Source: Azospirillum brasilense
Lineage (GTDB): Bacteria; Pseudomonadota; Alphaproteobacteria; Azospirillales; Azospirillaceae
Direction: 5' to 3'
Length of the DNA: 64,000 nt
Assembly: GCF_003349955.1 (NCBI RefSeq)
Contig: NZ_QLKQ01000009.1
Coordinates: 62,001-126,000, forward strand
Part shown: positions 34,045 to 42,897 of the stretch, one piece after another
How the letters are laid out: each line of letters begins with the position of its first letter
Numbering within the stretch: the first letter of the stretch is position 1
The notes under the pieces: model-generated
What the model was told of the DNA's origin: nothing
Databases searched by the model: none
What the model saw: only the letters and a program-made list of their open reading frames with translations
Program-made: the position numbers and the translations under genes

Positions 34045-34186
34045 CCCTCTCCCGCCCCGGGAGAGGGAAGGGGCCCGCGCCGCAGGCGTGGGAAGGGTGA
34101 GGGTAACACCAAGAATCAGCCTCTTAATCCTTGCACGACCCTCACCCGCCCGCTTCGCGGGCACCCTCTCCCGGGGCGGGAGAGGG
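34045..34186. repeat. Palindromic intergenic repeat, copy C (divergent)
   Basis: Element between convergent genes. It has terminal CCCTCTCCCGCCCCGGGAGAGGG and CCCTCTCCCGGGGCGGGAGAGGG hairpins that are reverse complements of one another, an inner GTGAGGGT/ACCCTCAC pairing, and a GCCCGC-TTC-GCGGGC hairpin in place of GGCCC-TTC-GGGCC. Structure is conserved while several bases co-vary relative to copies A, B and D. It may terminate both transcripts. Confidence 0.82.
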
Positions 34187-34200
34187 ACTCTTTAATCGGC

Positions 34201-34956
34201 TCAGCGCGCTGCGGTCTTCTCGCTCACCACACGCGGGGTGTCGATCATGTCGGCGACGAACTCCGCCAGACAGCGGTAGCTGAGGTCCTTCAGGTGCAGG
34301 CCGTCGGTGCTCAGCACCTGATCGGCGGCGAAGTGGCGGCTTTCCAGCCACCAGGCCATGATGCGGTAGCGGTCGAGCACCGGCACGTCGAGTTCGCGGC
34401 CGAGCGCCACCACGGTGGACGCGTAGGCGGGGTAGGACTCGACCTTGGCCTCGCCGGGGAAGGACTGCGGGTTCATCAGGATGACGTCGGCGCCGGTCTT
34501 GCGGATGCGGGCGATGCCGTCGCGCAGGGTGGCGGCGAAGGCGTCGAGCGGCACCTTCTGGAAGCTGTCGTTGGTCCCGACCTGCCAGACCACGAGGTCC
34601 GGCTTGGCGGCCAGCACGTCCTTGTCGAAGCGGACGAGGTTGGCCCCCGCCGTCTCGCCGCCGATGCCCTTGTTCAGGACCTGGATGGCCGAGGTGGCGT
34701 GACGCTGCTCCAGAATGGCGTCGAGCTGGGCGGGGTAGGTGGCGGTGATGGCGGTGGCCCCGACGCCCTCCGTGCTGGACGACCCCATCGCGACGACCGT
34801 CAGCGGCTGCCCGGCGGCCAGGGCGGCCCGGCTGTGCGTCAGTCCGGCGGTGGCCGGATCGGCACCGGGCGGGACCGGGCACAGCGCCGACGCGGCGGCG
34901 GCACCGCTCCACAACACCCAAGCGGCCATCAGTCCGCCAAGCACCCGTCCCGTCAT
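34201..34956 (-). CDS. Secreted SGNH/GDSL hydrolase
   Basis: Exported esterase or lipase-like hydrolase of 251 residues. A signal peptide covers about 1-24 (LMAAWVLWSGAAAASA). Block I is AMGSSSTEG (nucleophile probably Ser60), block II GGETAGAN, block III VGTND, and block V DGLHL supplies Asp and His. The ATG at 34956 is preceded by GGGGAG; an upstream start would disturb the signal peptide. Similar proteins deacylate polysaccharides or lipids. It is divergent from the OpgC-like gene, which may be related through envelope glycan modification. Confidence 0.9.
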   Translation of the reverse strand: MTGRVLGGLMAAWVLWSGAAAASALCPVPPGADPATAGLTHSRAALAAGQPLTVVAMGSSSTEGVGATAITATYPAQLDAILEQRHATSAIQVLNKGIGGETAGANLVRFDKDVLAAKPDLVVWQVGTNDSFQKVPLDAFAATLRDGIARIRKTGADVILMNPQSFPGEAKVESYPAYASTVVALGRELDVPVLDRYRIMAWWLESRHFAADQVLSTDGLHLKDLSYRCLAEFVADMIDTPRVVSEKTAAR

Positions 34957-35137
34957 GAGCCACGCTCCCCTGGTTCGCCTCGTCGAGGCACGCTGTCTGA
35001 GAGCCATGGTCAGGCGATCATGGTTAACGCATCGCTAAGCGGGGGAGCGGCTAACCCCAATTCGTTGCTCGTCAAAAGGGATGCTTTGCCGGGCTCGTCT
35101 GTATTCGGAATACGGACGAACGGGTGGGGGGCGCGTT

Positions 35138-36355
35138 ATGACCAGGCACCATCTTCTGGATGGCCTGCGCGGCTATTTCCTCGTGTTCATGCTGGTGAAC
35201 CACATCTGGTTCGACGGGGGAAATCCGGTTGCCCTGGTCAATCACAACCAACTCGCCTTCGTCGAGGACGCGCAAGGCTTCATTCTCATCTCCGGGTTGA
35301 TCGTCGGGCTTTATTACGGACGGCTCTACGCCGCCGGGCGGGACGAGGAGGCCGGCAAGCGCCTGCGCGCCCGCGTCTGGCAGCTTTACCTGTACACAGT
35401 GGCGGTCTTCGCCGCCGTCGTCGCGATGGCGCTGCTGATCCCCGGCGCGCGCAGCGGCTGGGAGTCGCAACTGGGCAGCGCGCTCGGCCCGGCGCTGCCG
35501 GCGGTCCTGCTGCTGCTGCACCAGCCGGCGCTGATGGACATCCTGCCGCAATACATGCTGTACCTCGCGGCGTCGCCGCTGCTGATCCGCCTGACGCTCG
35601 CCGGCAAGGGCGGGGAGGTCATCGCGGGGAGCTTCGCCCTGTGGGCGGCGGTGCAGTTCGGCCTGCATCTGCCGCTGGCCGCGTCGCTGGAGGCGCTGGC
35701 CGGCTCGGTCATTCCGGACTTCGCGCTGCGCGGGCACTTCAACCCGCTGGCGTGGCAGATCGTGTTCGTCACCGGGCTGGTGATCGGCACGCTGATGGCG
35801 GCGGAGCGGATCGACCTGCGCCCCTGGCTGTCCCCGGACCGCACGCTGCTCGCCCGGATCGCGCTGTATGTGGTGCTCGCCTTCATGGCGTGGCGGCTGG
35901 CCTTCACCTTCGACCTCGTGCCGGAGGACATGGCGGCGCGTTTCTGGAGCCTGCACGACCGCACCGAGTTCAGCCTGATCTTCCTGGTGAACTTCGCGGC
36001 GCTGGCCTTCCTGGTGACGTGGCTGCTGTCCGCCGGCGTCGAGGCCGCGTCCCCCGCCGCGCGCTGGGCGGGGCAGGCCCTGCAACGGCTCTTCCTGTTG
36101 CGCTTCCTGCGCTATCTCGGCGGCCATTCGCTGCAGGTCTACGCCTACCACGTCGTGCTCGCCTACGGGATCGTGCTGATCGACGAGGCGGTGCGGCCGG
36201 TGGGCGCCCTGGGCAAGACGGCCATCACGGTCCTGGCGGTCGCCAGTCTGGCGCTTCCGGCGTGGCTGCACCGGCGCGTCGCCGTGCCGGCATCGGGGGG
36301 TGGGAAGGTCCGCCGCGCCACGGCGGCCGGAGCGGACCGGCGCGCGACGACCTGA
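35138..36355 (+). CDS. opgC: OpgC-like membrane acyltransferase
   Basis: Integral membrane protein of 405 residues with about ten helices. OpgC family features are HHLLDGLRGYFLVFMLVNH at the N-terminus, AFVEDAQGFILISGLIVGLYYG, a FNPLAWQIVFVTGLVIGT block, and LGGHSLQVYAYHVVLAY. Characterised OpgC proteins succinylate periplasmic glucans; the acyl donor here is not known. The ATG at 35138 follows GGTGGGGG. The last about 30 residues are basic and likely cytoplasmic. Chemically related modifications of cyclic glucans are known in plant-associated alphaproteobacteria. Confidence 0.85.
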   Translation: MTRHHLLDGLRGYFLVFMLVNHIWFDGGNPVALVNHNQLAFVEDAQGFILISGLIVGLYYGRLYAAGRDEEAGKRLRARVWQLYLYTVAVFAAVVAMALLIPGARSGWESQLGSALGPALPAVLLLLHQPALMDILPQYMLYLAASPLLIRLTLAGKGGEVIAGSFALWAAVQFGLHLPLAASLEALAGSVIPDFALRGHFNPLAWQIVFVTGLVIGTLMAAERIDLRPWLSPDRTLLARIALYVVLAFMAWRLAFTFDLVPEDMAARFWSLHDRTEFSLIFLVNFAALAFLVTWLLSAGVEAASPAARWAGQALQRLFLLRFLRYLGGHSLQVYAYHVVLAYGIVLIDEAVRPVGALGKTAITVLAVASLALPAWLHRRVAVPASGGGKVRRATAAGADRRATT

Positions 36356-36687
36356 GGCGAGTGCGCGGGCTGCCGCTTGACGACCCGAGCCAGGACACCC
36401 GAGCCACGAAACCAAGCCGTCTCCGCACCGTTCGATCAACGGGTGTGGTTGTTTGATACCGGCGAGCGGAGCCGCTGACTTACGGTCGTGTCCCGCGACG
36501 TGGTGTAGGAGCGGCTGTGGGGAACCGGCGATCCGCCGGGCGATCGACGCCTGCGTCATCCACGCCCATTTCGAGCTGACGGAGCGCGCCGGGCCGGGCG
36601 ACAGCGAGGCCAAGCGTCTGTCCGATGTTCAACCGCCGCGCGGCCAGCGGACCATCCATGCATCACGGCGCATCCCCTGCGTCCCCG
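36356..36687. other. 332-bp intergenic stretch between convergent genes; one possible terminator
   Basis: No gene could be supported. At 36426-36445 CACCGTT-CGATC-AACGGGTG forms a stem with one bulged G, followed by TGGTTGTTTG; it could end the OpgC transcript. The remaining sequence has coding-like GC but no family match, and an open plus-strand frame there reads through cysteine- and proline-rich text without motifs. Confidence 0.35.
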
Positions 36688-39246
36688 TCAGGATGGAAGC
36701 GACGGCACGGCGGCGAGCAGCCGGCGCGTGTAGGGATGTTCCGGTGCCGCAAACAGACGGTCGCTCGGCCCCTCCTCGACGATGTCGCCGGCGGCCATCA
36801 CCATGACCCGGTCGGCGACGGCTTCGACCACGGCGAGGTCATGGCTGATGAACAGGTAGGTCAGACCGTGCCGCTCCTTCAGCGCCGCCAGGAGGCGCAG
36901 GACCTGCGCCCGCACCGACACGTCCAGGGCGGAGACCGCCTCGTCGAGAACGATGATCTTCGCTCCGGCGGCGAGCGCCCGCGCGATGGCGACGCGCTGC
37001 GCTTGCCCGCCCGACAGCTCGTGCGGGTAGCGGTCCAGAATGGCGGGATCGAGGTCGACCGACCGCACCAGCTCGGCCAGCCGGTCCTCCCGCTCCCCGG
37101 ACGGCACGCCGGCCAGGAAGCGCAGCGGCGCCGACAGGGTCCGCCGGACCGTCTTGCGCGGGTTGAGCGAGGACAGCGGGTCCTGGAAGACATACTGCAC
37201 CGTCCGACCCAGCGCCCGCGGCCCGCCGACGGCCAGCTCGGCGAGGGGCCGCCCGTCGAGCAGGACGGTCCCGCCGGTCGGACGGCTCAGCCCGACGAGG
37301 CTGCGGGCGAGCGTCGACTTGCCGCTGCCGGACTCACCGACGATCCCCAGCGTCTCCCCGAACGCCACCCGCAGCGACACGGATTTCAAGGCCGTGACCG
37401 CCGGGCGCGACCGCCCGAACAGGGAGCGGCCGAACAGGGAACGGCGCGCGGCATAGGTCTTGACCAGACTGCGGACCTCGACCGCCCAGCCCGCCCCGGA
37501 CGATGACCGCGGCGGCGGCTGCTCCGGGCGCCGGGACCGCCCGAGGACCGGTACGGCGGCGAGCAGGCGCCGGGTGTAATCGTGGCGCGGGCGGGTGAGG
37601 ACGCTGCGGGTGTCGCCCTCCTCGACGATTTCCCCCTGGAACATCACGGCCACCCGGTCGCAGAGGCGGGCGATGACTCCGAAATCGTGGCTGATGAAGA
37701 CGAGGGCGAGACGGCGTCGTCGGCGCAGATCGTCCAGCAGGTCCAGGATCTCGGCCTGGACGGTGACGTCGAGCGCGGTGGTCGGCTCGTCGGCGATGAT
37801 CAGCTCGGGGTCGTTGGCGAGCGCCATGGCGATGCCGACGCGCTGGCGCTGCCCGCCCGACAGCTCGTGCGGGTGGGCGTGGGCGAGGCTGGCCGGATCG
37901 GGCAGCTTCACCGCGGCGAACAGCTCCACAACCCGCCGCTCGGCCTCGGCTCGCGGCACCGGGCGATGGGCGCGCAGCGCCTCGGCCACCTGCGCGCCGA
38001 CCGGCATCAGCGGATGGAGCGTCGTCAGCGGGTCCTGGAAGACGTAGGCGATCCGCCCGCCGCGCAGCCGTTGCAACGCCCCGACCGGCAGCGCCAGCAG
38101 ATCGTCCCCGCCGAACCGCACCGCGCCGCCGCGCACCACCCCCGGCGGCGAGGCGACGAGGCGCGCGATGGACAGCGCCGTGACCGACTTGCCGGACCCG
38201 GACTCGCCGATGATGCCCAGGCATTCGCCGGGGGCGACGCGCAGGCTGACGCCCTTTACCGCGTCCACTGGCCCATCCACCGTGTCGAAGGCTGTGCGCA
38301 GGCCGGTGACCTGCAGCAACGCGCCGGAGTCCGGCGCCGCGTTTCCCGTGTCGTCTTCGGCGGCCCGCGCCACCCGCGTGGCGGCGCCCGGCGCGCCGGG
38401 GATGCCGGAGCGCAGGCGCGGGTCGAGCGCGTCGCGCAGCCCGTCGCCGATCAGGTTCATGCTCATCACGATCAGGAAGACGACCAGCCCCGGCACCGCC
38501 GCGACGTGCGGCGCGGTGATCAGCGCCTTGCGCCCCTCGCTCAGCATCGAGCCGAGATCGGCCTGCGGCGGCTGCGACCCCAGCCCCAGGAAGGACAGGC
38601 CGGCGGTCTCCAGGATCATCCAGCCCACGGTGGTCGAGGCGGTGATGACGATCACCGGCAGGACGTTGGGCAGCACCTCGCCCAGCAGGATGCGCGCCTC
38701 GCCCATGCCGGACAGGCGCGCCGCGTCGACGAACTCCCGATGGCGCAGGCCGACGGTGGCGCCGCGGACGTTGCGCGCGAAGAAGGGTATGTTGGCGACC
38801 ACCACGGCGTACAGCGCGTTGAGCAGCCCCGGCCCCAGCGCCGCCACGATGGCGAGCGCCAGCAGCAGGTAGGGAAAGGCCATCAGCACGTCGATGCCGC
38901 GCATCAGCACGCCGTCCGTTCGCCCACCGGCGTAGCCGGCGACGAGGCCGATGGCCGACCCGACCAGAGCCGCGAGGAGGGAGGCCGCGACCCCGACCCC
39001 CAGGCTCAGCCGCGTCCCCCAGACCAGCCGGGCCAGCACGTCGCGCCCCAGCGTGTCGGTTCCGAGCCACGCCCCGGCGCTGAAGGGCGGCAGCAGGCGC
39101 CGGGCGGGATCAATGGCGTCCGGGTCGGCCAGCGGCAGGACGGGCGCGGCGAGCGCGGCCAGGACGATCAGCGTCAGCAGCGCAAGCCCCAGCGCCGCCA
39201 GCCGGTTCCGCGTCACGCGGCGCAAGAGAGCCAAGCCGCCCTTCAT
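36688..39246 (-). CDS. Triple-fusion peptide/nickel-type ABC importer: DppC permease + DppD ATPase + DppF ATPase
   Basis: A single 852-residue frame carries three normally separate proteins. Residues about 1-280 are a DppC-like permease (LGTDTLGRDVLARLVWG; EAA-like loop REFVDAARLSGMGEARILL). About 310-570 is a DppD-like ATPase: Walker A GESGSGKS near 344, signature LSGGQRQRVGIAMA near 460, Walker B LIIADEPTTALD. About 590-852 is a DppF-like ATPase: Walker A GESGSGKST near 634, signature LSGGQAQRVAIARA near 742, Walker B IIVLDEAVSALD. Each ATPase ends with the family YTRRLLAAVP tail. The ATG at 39246 overlaps the DppB stop by 4 bp. The linkers are short and Pro/Ala-rich, and no internal stop or frameshift interrupts the frame. 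Confidence 0.93.
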   Translation of the reverse strand: MKGGLALLRRVTRNRLAALGLALLTLIVLAALAAPVLPLADPDAIDPARRLLPPFSAGAWLGTDTLGRDVLARLVWGTRLSLGVGVAASLLAALVGSAIGLVAGYAGGRTDGVLMRGIDVLMAFPYLLLALAIVAALGPGLLNALYAVVVANIPFFARNVRGATVGLRHREFVDAARLSGMGEARILLGEVLPNVLPVIVITASTTVGWMILETAGLSFLGLGSQPPQADLGSMLSEGRKALITAPHVAAVPGLVVFLIVMSMNLIGDGLRDALDPRLRSGIPGAPGAATRVARAAEDDTGNAAPDSGALLQVTGLRTAFDTVDGPVDAVKGVSLRVAPGECLGIIGESGSGKSVTALSIARLVASPPGVVRGGAVRFGGDDLLALPVGALQRLRGGRIAYVFQDPLTTLHPLMPVGAQVAEALRAHRPVPRAEAERRVVELFAAVKLPDPASLAHAHPHELSGGQRQRVGIAMALANDPELIIADEPTTALDVTVQAEILDLLDDLRRRRRLALVFISHDFGVIARLCDRVAVMFQGEIVEEGDTRSVLTRPRHDYTRRLLAAVPVLGRSRRPEQPPPRSSSGAGWAVEVRSLVKTYAARRSLFGRSLFGRSRPAVTALKSVSLRVAFGETLGIVGESGSGKSTLARSLVGLSRPTGGTVLLDGRPLAELAVGGPRALGRTVQYVFQDPLSSLNPRKTVRRTLSAPLRFLAGVPSGEREDRLAELVRSVDLDPAILDRYPHELSGGQAQRVAIARALAAGAKIIVLDEAVSALDVSVRAQVLRLLAALKERHGLTYLFISHDLAVVEAVADRVMVMAAGDIVEEGPSDRLFAAPEHPYTRRLLAAVPSLPS

Positions 39247-40190
39247 GGCGCGATCCTCGGGTCGAGCAGCCGTTGCAGGATGTCGGCCAACAGGTTGAAC
39301 AGCACATAGCTGGCTGCGACCACCAGAACGCCGCCCTGGACCAGCAGCACGTCGCGCGTCGCGATGGCGTTGACCAGCATGCGGCCGATGCCCGGCCACT
39401 GGAACACCGTCTCGATGTAGACCGCCCCGCCCAGGACGAAGCCGGCCTGGATGCCGATCACCGGGATCACCGTCACCATGGCGGCCCGCAGCGCGTGGCC
39501 GAACACCACGCGGCGCTCCGTCAGCCCCTTGGCGCGGGCGGTGCGGACGAAGTCCTGGCGCAGCACCTCCAGCATGGCCGAGCGCGTCAGCCGGGCGATC
39601 ACCCCGGCGGCGACGATGGCGAGCGTCGCGGCGGGCAGCGCCAGATGCCAGAGCAGGTCCGGCAGGTCGCCGCCGCCGTAGATGGAGACCATGCCGCTCA
39701 CTGGCAGCAGGCGCCAGCGCACCGAAAAGACCAAAATCAGCAGCAGGCCGAGCCAGAAGGTCGGCATGGAGATCCCCACCAGGACGGCCAGCGTCACCAG
39801 CTTGTCGGCGAGGCCGAACTGCCGCACCGCCGACAGGATGCCGGCCAGCAGCCCGAGCAGCGACGCCAGCACCAGCGCCGCGCCGGCCAGCACCAGCGTG
39901 GCGGCGAAGCGCTCCGTCACCTCGTCGAGGACCGGCCGGTTGAGGCTGGAGGAGCGCCCGAGGTCGCCCGTCAGCACGTTGCCCAGCCACGTCGCGTAGC
40001 GCACCGGCAGGCTGTGGTCGAGGCCGAGGTCCTGGCGGAGCCGCGCCACGTTCTCCGGCGTCGCGTAGGGGCCGAGAATCGCGGTCGCCGGATCGCCGGG
40101 GATCAGCGCCATGATCAGGAAAACGATCACGCTGAGCCCGAACAGCACGGGGACGAGCGCCGCGAGGCGGCCGAGGATGTAGGACCCCAT
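39243..40190 (-). CDS. Peptide/nickel-type ABC importer permease (DppB-like)
   Basis: Inner-membrane permease of 315 residues with six helices. MGSYILGRLAALVPVLFGLSVIVFLIM is the usual DppB/NikB first helix; LGLDHSLPVRYATWLGNVLTGDLG marks the large periplasmic loop, and FVRTARAKGLTERRVVFGHAL is the EAA loop. It starts 8 bp after the binding-protein stop and overlaps the fused permease/ATPase gene. It would pair with the permease portion of that fusion to form the channel. Confidence 0.94.
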   Translation of the reverse strand: MGSYILGRLAALVPVLFGLSVIVFLIMALIPGDPATAILGPYATPENVARLRQDLGLDHSLPVRYATWLGNVLTGDLGRSSSLNRPVLDEVTERFAATLVLAGAALVLASLLGLLAGILSAVRQFGLADKLVTLAVLVGISMPTFWLGLLLILVFSVRWRLLPVSGMVSIYGGGDLPDLLWHLALPAATLAIVAAGVIARLTRSAMLEVLRQDFVRTARAKGLTERRVVFGHALRAAMVTVIPVIGIQAGFVLGGAVYIETVFQWPGIGRMLVNAIATRDVLLVQGGVLVVAASYVLFNLLADILQRLLDPRIAP

Positions 40191-40198
40191 CGGCCCCC

Positions 40199-41770
40199 TC
40201 AGTCCTTGGACACGCGGTCGAGCCGCAGGAAGAAGGACGGCTCCAGGGCGAAGCCGCGCACCGCCGCGGTGGTGACGGCGTTCTGCTTCCAGTGCGCGAC
40301 GAAGGCCCAGGGCGCGTCCTCCACGATGATCCGCTCGGCCTGTCGGTAGAGCGACCCCCGCTCGTCCCGGTCGCCGCTGCGCCGCGCTTGTTCCAAGAGG
40401 CGGTCAAGCTCCGGATTGGCGTAGTAGCCGGAGTTGAAGCCGCCCGCCTCCGGCAGGGCGCCGGAGCGCAGGGTCAGGTACGGCAGGGTGTCGGGATCGT
40501 TGGTCATCCAGGCCATCTCGGCCATGTCCGCCGCCTCGCTCAGCCCGCCGTTCACCCGCGCCAGGAAGCTGTTCCACTCATAGGTTTCGATGGTGACGGC
40601 CAGCCCCACGGCGGCGAGGTTCGCCTGGATCGCCGTCCCCATGGCGACGGGGTCGAGCATCCCGGACCCGCCCTCCGCCACATAGAAGGTGAGCTTCGCC
40701 CCCTCCGCCCCGGCTTCCTTCAGCAGCGCCCGCGCCTTGTCTGGGTCGTAGGGGTAGCCCGTGACCGCGGGGTCGGTGGCCCAGGCGAAGGCGGGGGCGA
40801 TGGGTCCCTTGGCCGGGATCGCCGTGCCCTGCAGGAGGCTGTCGGCGATGGCCCGCTTGTCGATGGCGTAGTTCACCGCCTGCCGGACGCGCCGGTCCTG
40901 CAGCGGCCCGTGCCGGGTGTTCAGGATCAGGAACCAGAGATGCGGCCCGGCCTGCTCGTGCACCCGAAAGCCGTCGCCGTCGCGGAACTGGGACAGCGCG
41001 TCCGCCGGCACCTCCACCATCACGTCGAGGCCGCCGGCCAGCATCTCCATCGCACGGGTGTTGGGGTCGCTCACCGGGCGGAAGATCACCGCGCGCAGCT
41101 TGGGCGGCGTGCCCCAATAGTCCGGATTGCGCTCGATGGTCAGGCGCCGGCTGCCCTGCCACTCGACGAAGCGGAAGGGGCCGGTGCCGACCGGCCGCCG
41201 GCCGAACCCCCGGCCTTCCCTCATCACGGCGGCGGGCGAGACGATCAGGCCGGTCGGATAGGCGAGGTTCGAGAGGAAGGGCGCGAAGGGCTCCTTCAGC
41301 GTGATGCGGACGGTCAGCGGGTCCGGCGCCTCGACCCGGTCGATGGCCGCGAAGAAGAAGGCCAGCGGGAAGGGGCCGGTGTCGGCGGCGGGGTGCGTCT
41401 TGTCCAGCATGCGGTCGAAGTTGAACTTCACCGCTTGGGCGTCGCAGGGCGTGCCGTCGTGGAAGGTGATGCCTGGACGCAGCGTGAAGCGGTAGGTCAG
41501 CCCGTCGTCGGAGACGCTCCAGCGCTCGGCCAGAGCGGGCTCGACGTCCAGGGTTCCCGGCCGGTAGCGGACCAGCCCCTCATACAGGTTGACCAGGATG
41601 CGGAAGTCGTTGGTGGCGGTGCTGACCGCCGGGTCCAGCGACGCCGGTTCGGCGATCTGACCGACGACCAGCACGTCCTTCGGCACCGGCGCCGCCCGGA
41701 GAGGCGCGCCCGGCAAGGCGAGAAAGGCGCCGAGCAGCAAGCCCGCGAGCGCGCGTCGGAATCCGGTCAT
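40199..41770 (-). CDS. Peptide/nickel-type ABC solute-binding protein (family 5)
   Basis: Periplasmic binding protein of 523 residues. Signal peptide about 1-27 (LLLGAFLALPGAPLRAAP). Family 5 marks are EPASLDPAVSTATND, NLYEGLVRY, GLTYRFTLRPGITFHDGTP, VGTGPFRFVEW and DRRVRQAVNYAIDKRAI. Members bind peptides, glutathione, nickel complexes, opines or oligosaccharides, so the ligand is open. It follows the LysR gene by 93 bp on the same strand and precedes the permease by 8 bp. Confidence 0.94.
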   Translation of the reverse strand: MTGFRRALAGLLLGAFLALPGAPLRAAPVPKDVLVVGQIAEPASLDPAVSTATNDFRILVNLYEGLVRYRPGTLDVEPALAERWSVSDDGLTYRFTLRPGITFHDGTPCDAQAVKFNFDRMLDKTHPAADTGPFPLAFFFAAIDRVEAPDPLTVRITLKEPFAPFLSNLAYPTGLIVSPAAVMREGRGFGRRPVGTGPFRFVEWQGSRRLTIERNPDYWGTPPKLRAVIFRPVSDPNTRAMEMLAGGLDVMVEVPADALSQFRDGDGFRVHEQAGPHLWFLILNTRHGPLQDRRVRQAVNYAIDKRAIADSLLQGTAIPAKGPIAPAFAWATDPAVTGYPYDPDKARALLKEAGAEGAKLTFYVAEGGSGMLDPVAMGTAIQANLAAVGLAVTIETYEWNSFLARVNGGLSEAADMAEMAWMTNDPDTLPYLTLRSGALPEAGGFNSGYYANPELDRLLEQARRSGDRDERGSLYRQAERIIVEDAPWAFVAHWKQNAVTTAAVRGFALEPSFFLRLDRVSKD

Positions 41771-41863
41771 TGCGTCCCAGCCGTCGAAATCGATCCGACC
41801 TTATCAATGCCGGGAGGGGGAGGTTGTTGCGCCGCTTCCGCTCCGCCGAGGGTGTGTCGCGGG

Positions 41864-42772
41864 TCAGTCCGGCTCGCGGCAGGCGGCGAGAATCCGCCCG
41901 CGCAGCCAGCGGTGGGCCGGGTCGGCGTCCTGCCGGGGGTGCCACATCTGCGTCACCACGACCTCGCCCAGGACGGTCGCCAGACCGGCGGGAAGCGGCA
42001 GGGCGCGGACCCCGGCCACGCCCGCGGCGAGCTGGCGTTCGGACACCAGGGCGGTGAGGTCGGAGGCGCGGACGATCGCCAGGGCCGCCGGGAAGCTCGG
42101 CACCACCGCCGCCACCTTGCGCACGAGGCCGAGGGCGGCCAGCGCCTCGTCCATCCGGTCGCGCACCAGCCCGCGCCGCGAGGTCAGCACATGGCCGCAG
42201 GCGGCGTACTGGTCCGGCGTGACCGTCTCCTGGCGGGCCAGCGGGTGGCCCTCCCGCACGGCGGCGACCAGCCGGTCGCGGAGCAGGCTCTGCACCTTCA
42301 GCTCCGGCGTAGTTTCCGAATGCACCCCGATGTCGAGGTCGATCAGCCCGTCGCGCAACGCCTGCGCGTCGCGGTTGCCCCTTGGCGCGAAGCGCAGCAG
42401 GACGCCGGGCGCCTCGGCGGCGACGCGGTTCACCAGCCGGGCCCCGTAGACCTCGATGAAGCTCTCGCTGGCGCGCAGGGTGAAGCCGCGCTCCAGCCGG
42501 GCGATGTCGATGGCCTCCGCCGGACGCAGCGCCGCGCGGACCTCCTCGGCGAGGCCGGGCACCCGCTCCCGCAACTGGATGGCCCGCGGCGTCGGGACGA
42601 GGCCGCGCCCGGCCCGGACGAGCAGCGGGTCCCCGGTGACCGCGCGCAGGCGCGCCAGGGTGCGGCTCATCGCGGACTCGCTGAGGCCGAGCCGCCGCGC
42701 CGCCTTGACGACGCTGCCCTCCGTGAGCAACGCGTCGAGCGCGAGGATGAGGTTGAGATCGGGATCGGTCAT
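41864..42772 (-). CDS. LysR-family transcriptional regulator
   Basis: Regulator of 302 residues with a winged helix beginning DPDLNLILALDALLTEGSVVKAARRLGLSESAMSR. The effector domain has TLRASESFIEVYGARLVNRV and ends in a NodD-like style. The ATG at 42772 is chosen because the family starts three residues before the helix; a longer form would add 55 unstructured residues running into the MFS promoter. It is encoded upstream of the peptide-type importer on the same strand and divergently from the MFS exporter, so it could control either. No clear T-N11-A site was verified. Confidence 0.9.
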   Translation of the reverse strand: MTDPDLNLILALDALLTEGSVVKAARRLGLSESAMSRTLARLRAVTGDPLLVRAGRGLVPTPRAIQLRERVPGLAEEVRAALRPAEAIDIARLERGFTLRASESFIEVYGARLVNRVAAEAPGVLLRFAPRGNRDAQALRDGLIDLDIGVHSETTPELKVQSLLRDRLVAAVREGHPLARQETVTPDQYAACGHVLTSRRGLVRDRMDEALAALGLVRKVAAVVPSFPAALAIVRASDLTALVSERQLAAGVAGVRALPLPAGLATVLGEVVVTQMWHPRQDADPAHRWLRGRILAACREPD

Positions 42773-42897
42773 GGAGACGAAGGCTAACACATGGCGTCTG
42801 GTGCAGGAATAACCTGCACAGGCGGCGTCTTCCGCCATGACTGGGGGAGAGCAAAATTGGTCCAACCCTTGTTGGAGACGCCCCGTTGGAGACGCCA

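Noticed and set aside
36453..36687. Possible gene between the OpgC-like and fused ABC genes
   Set aside because: The open frame has no motif, no ribosome site and continues into the antisense of a real gene.
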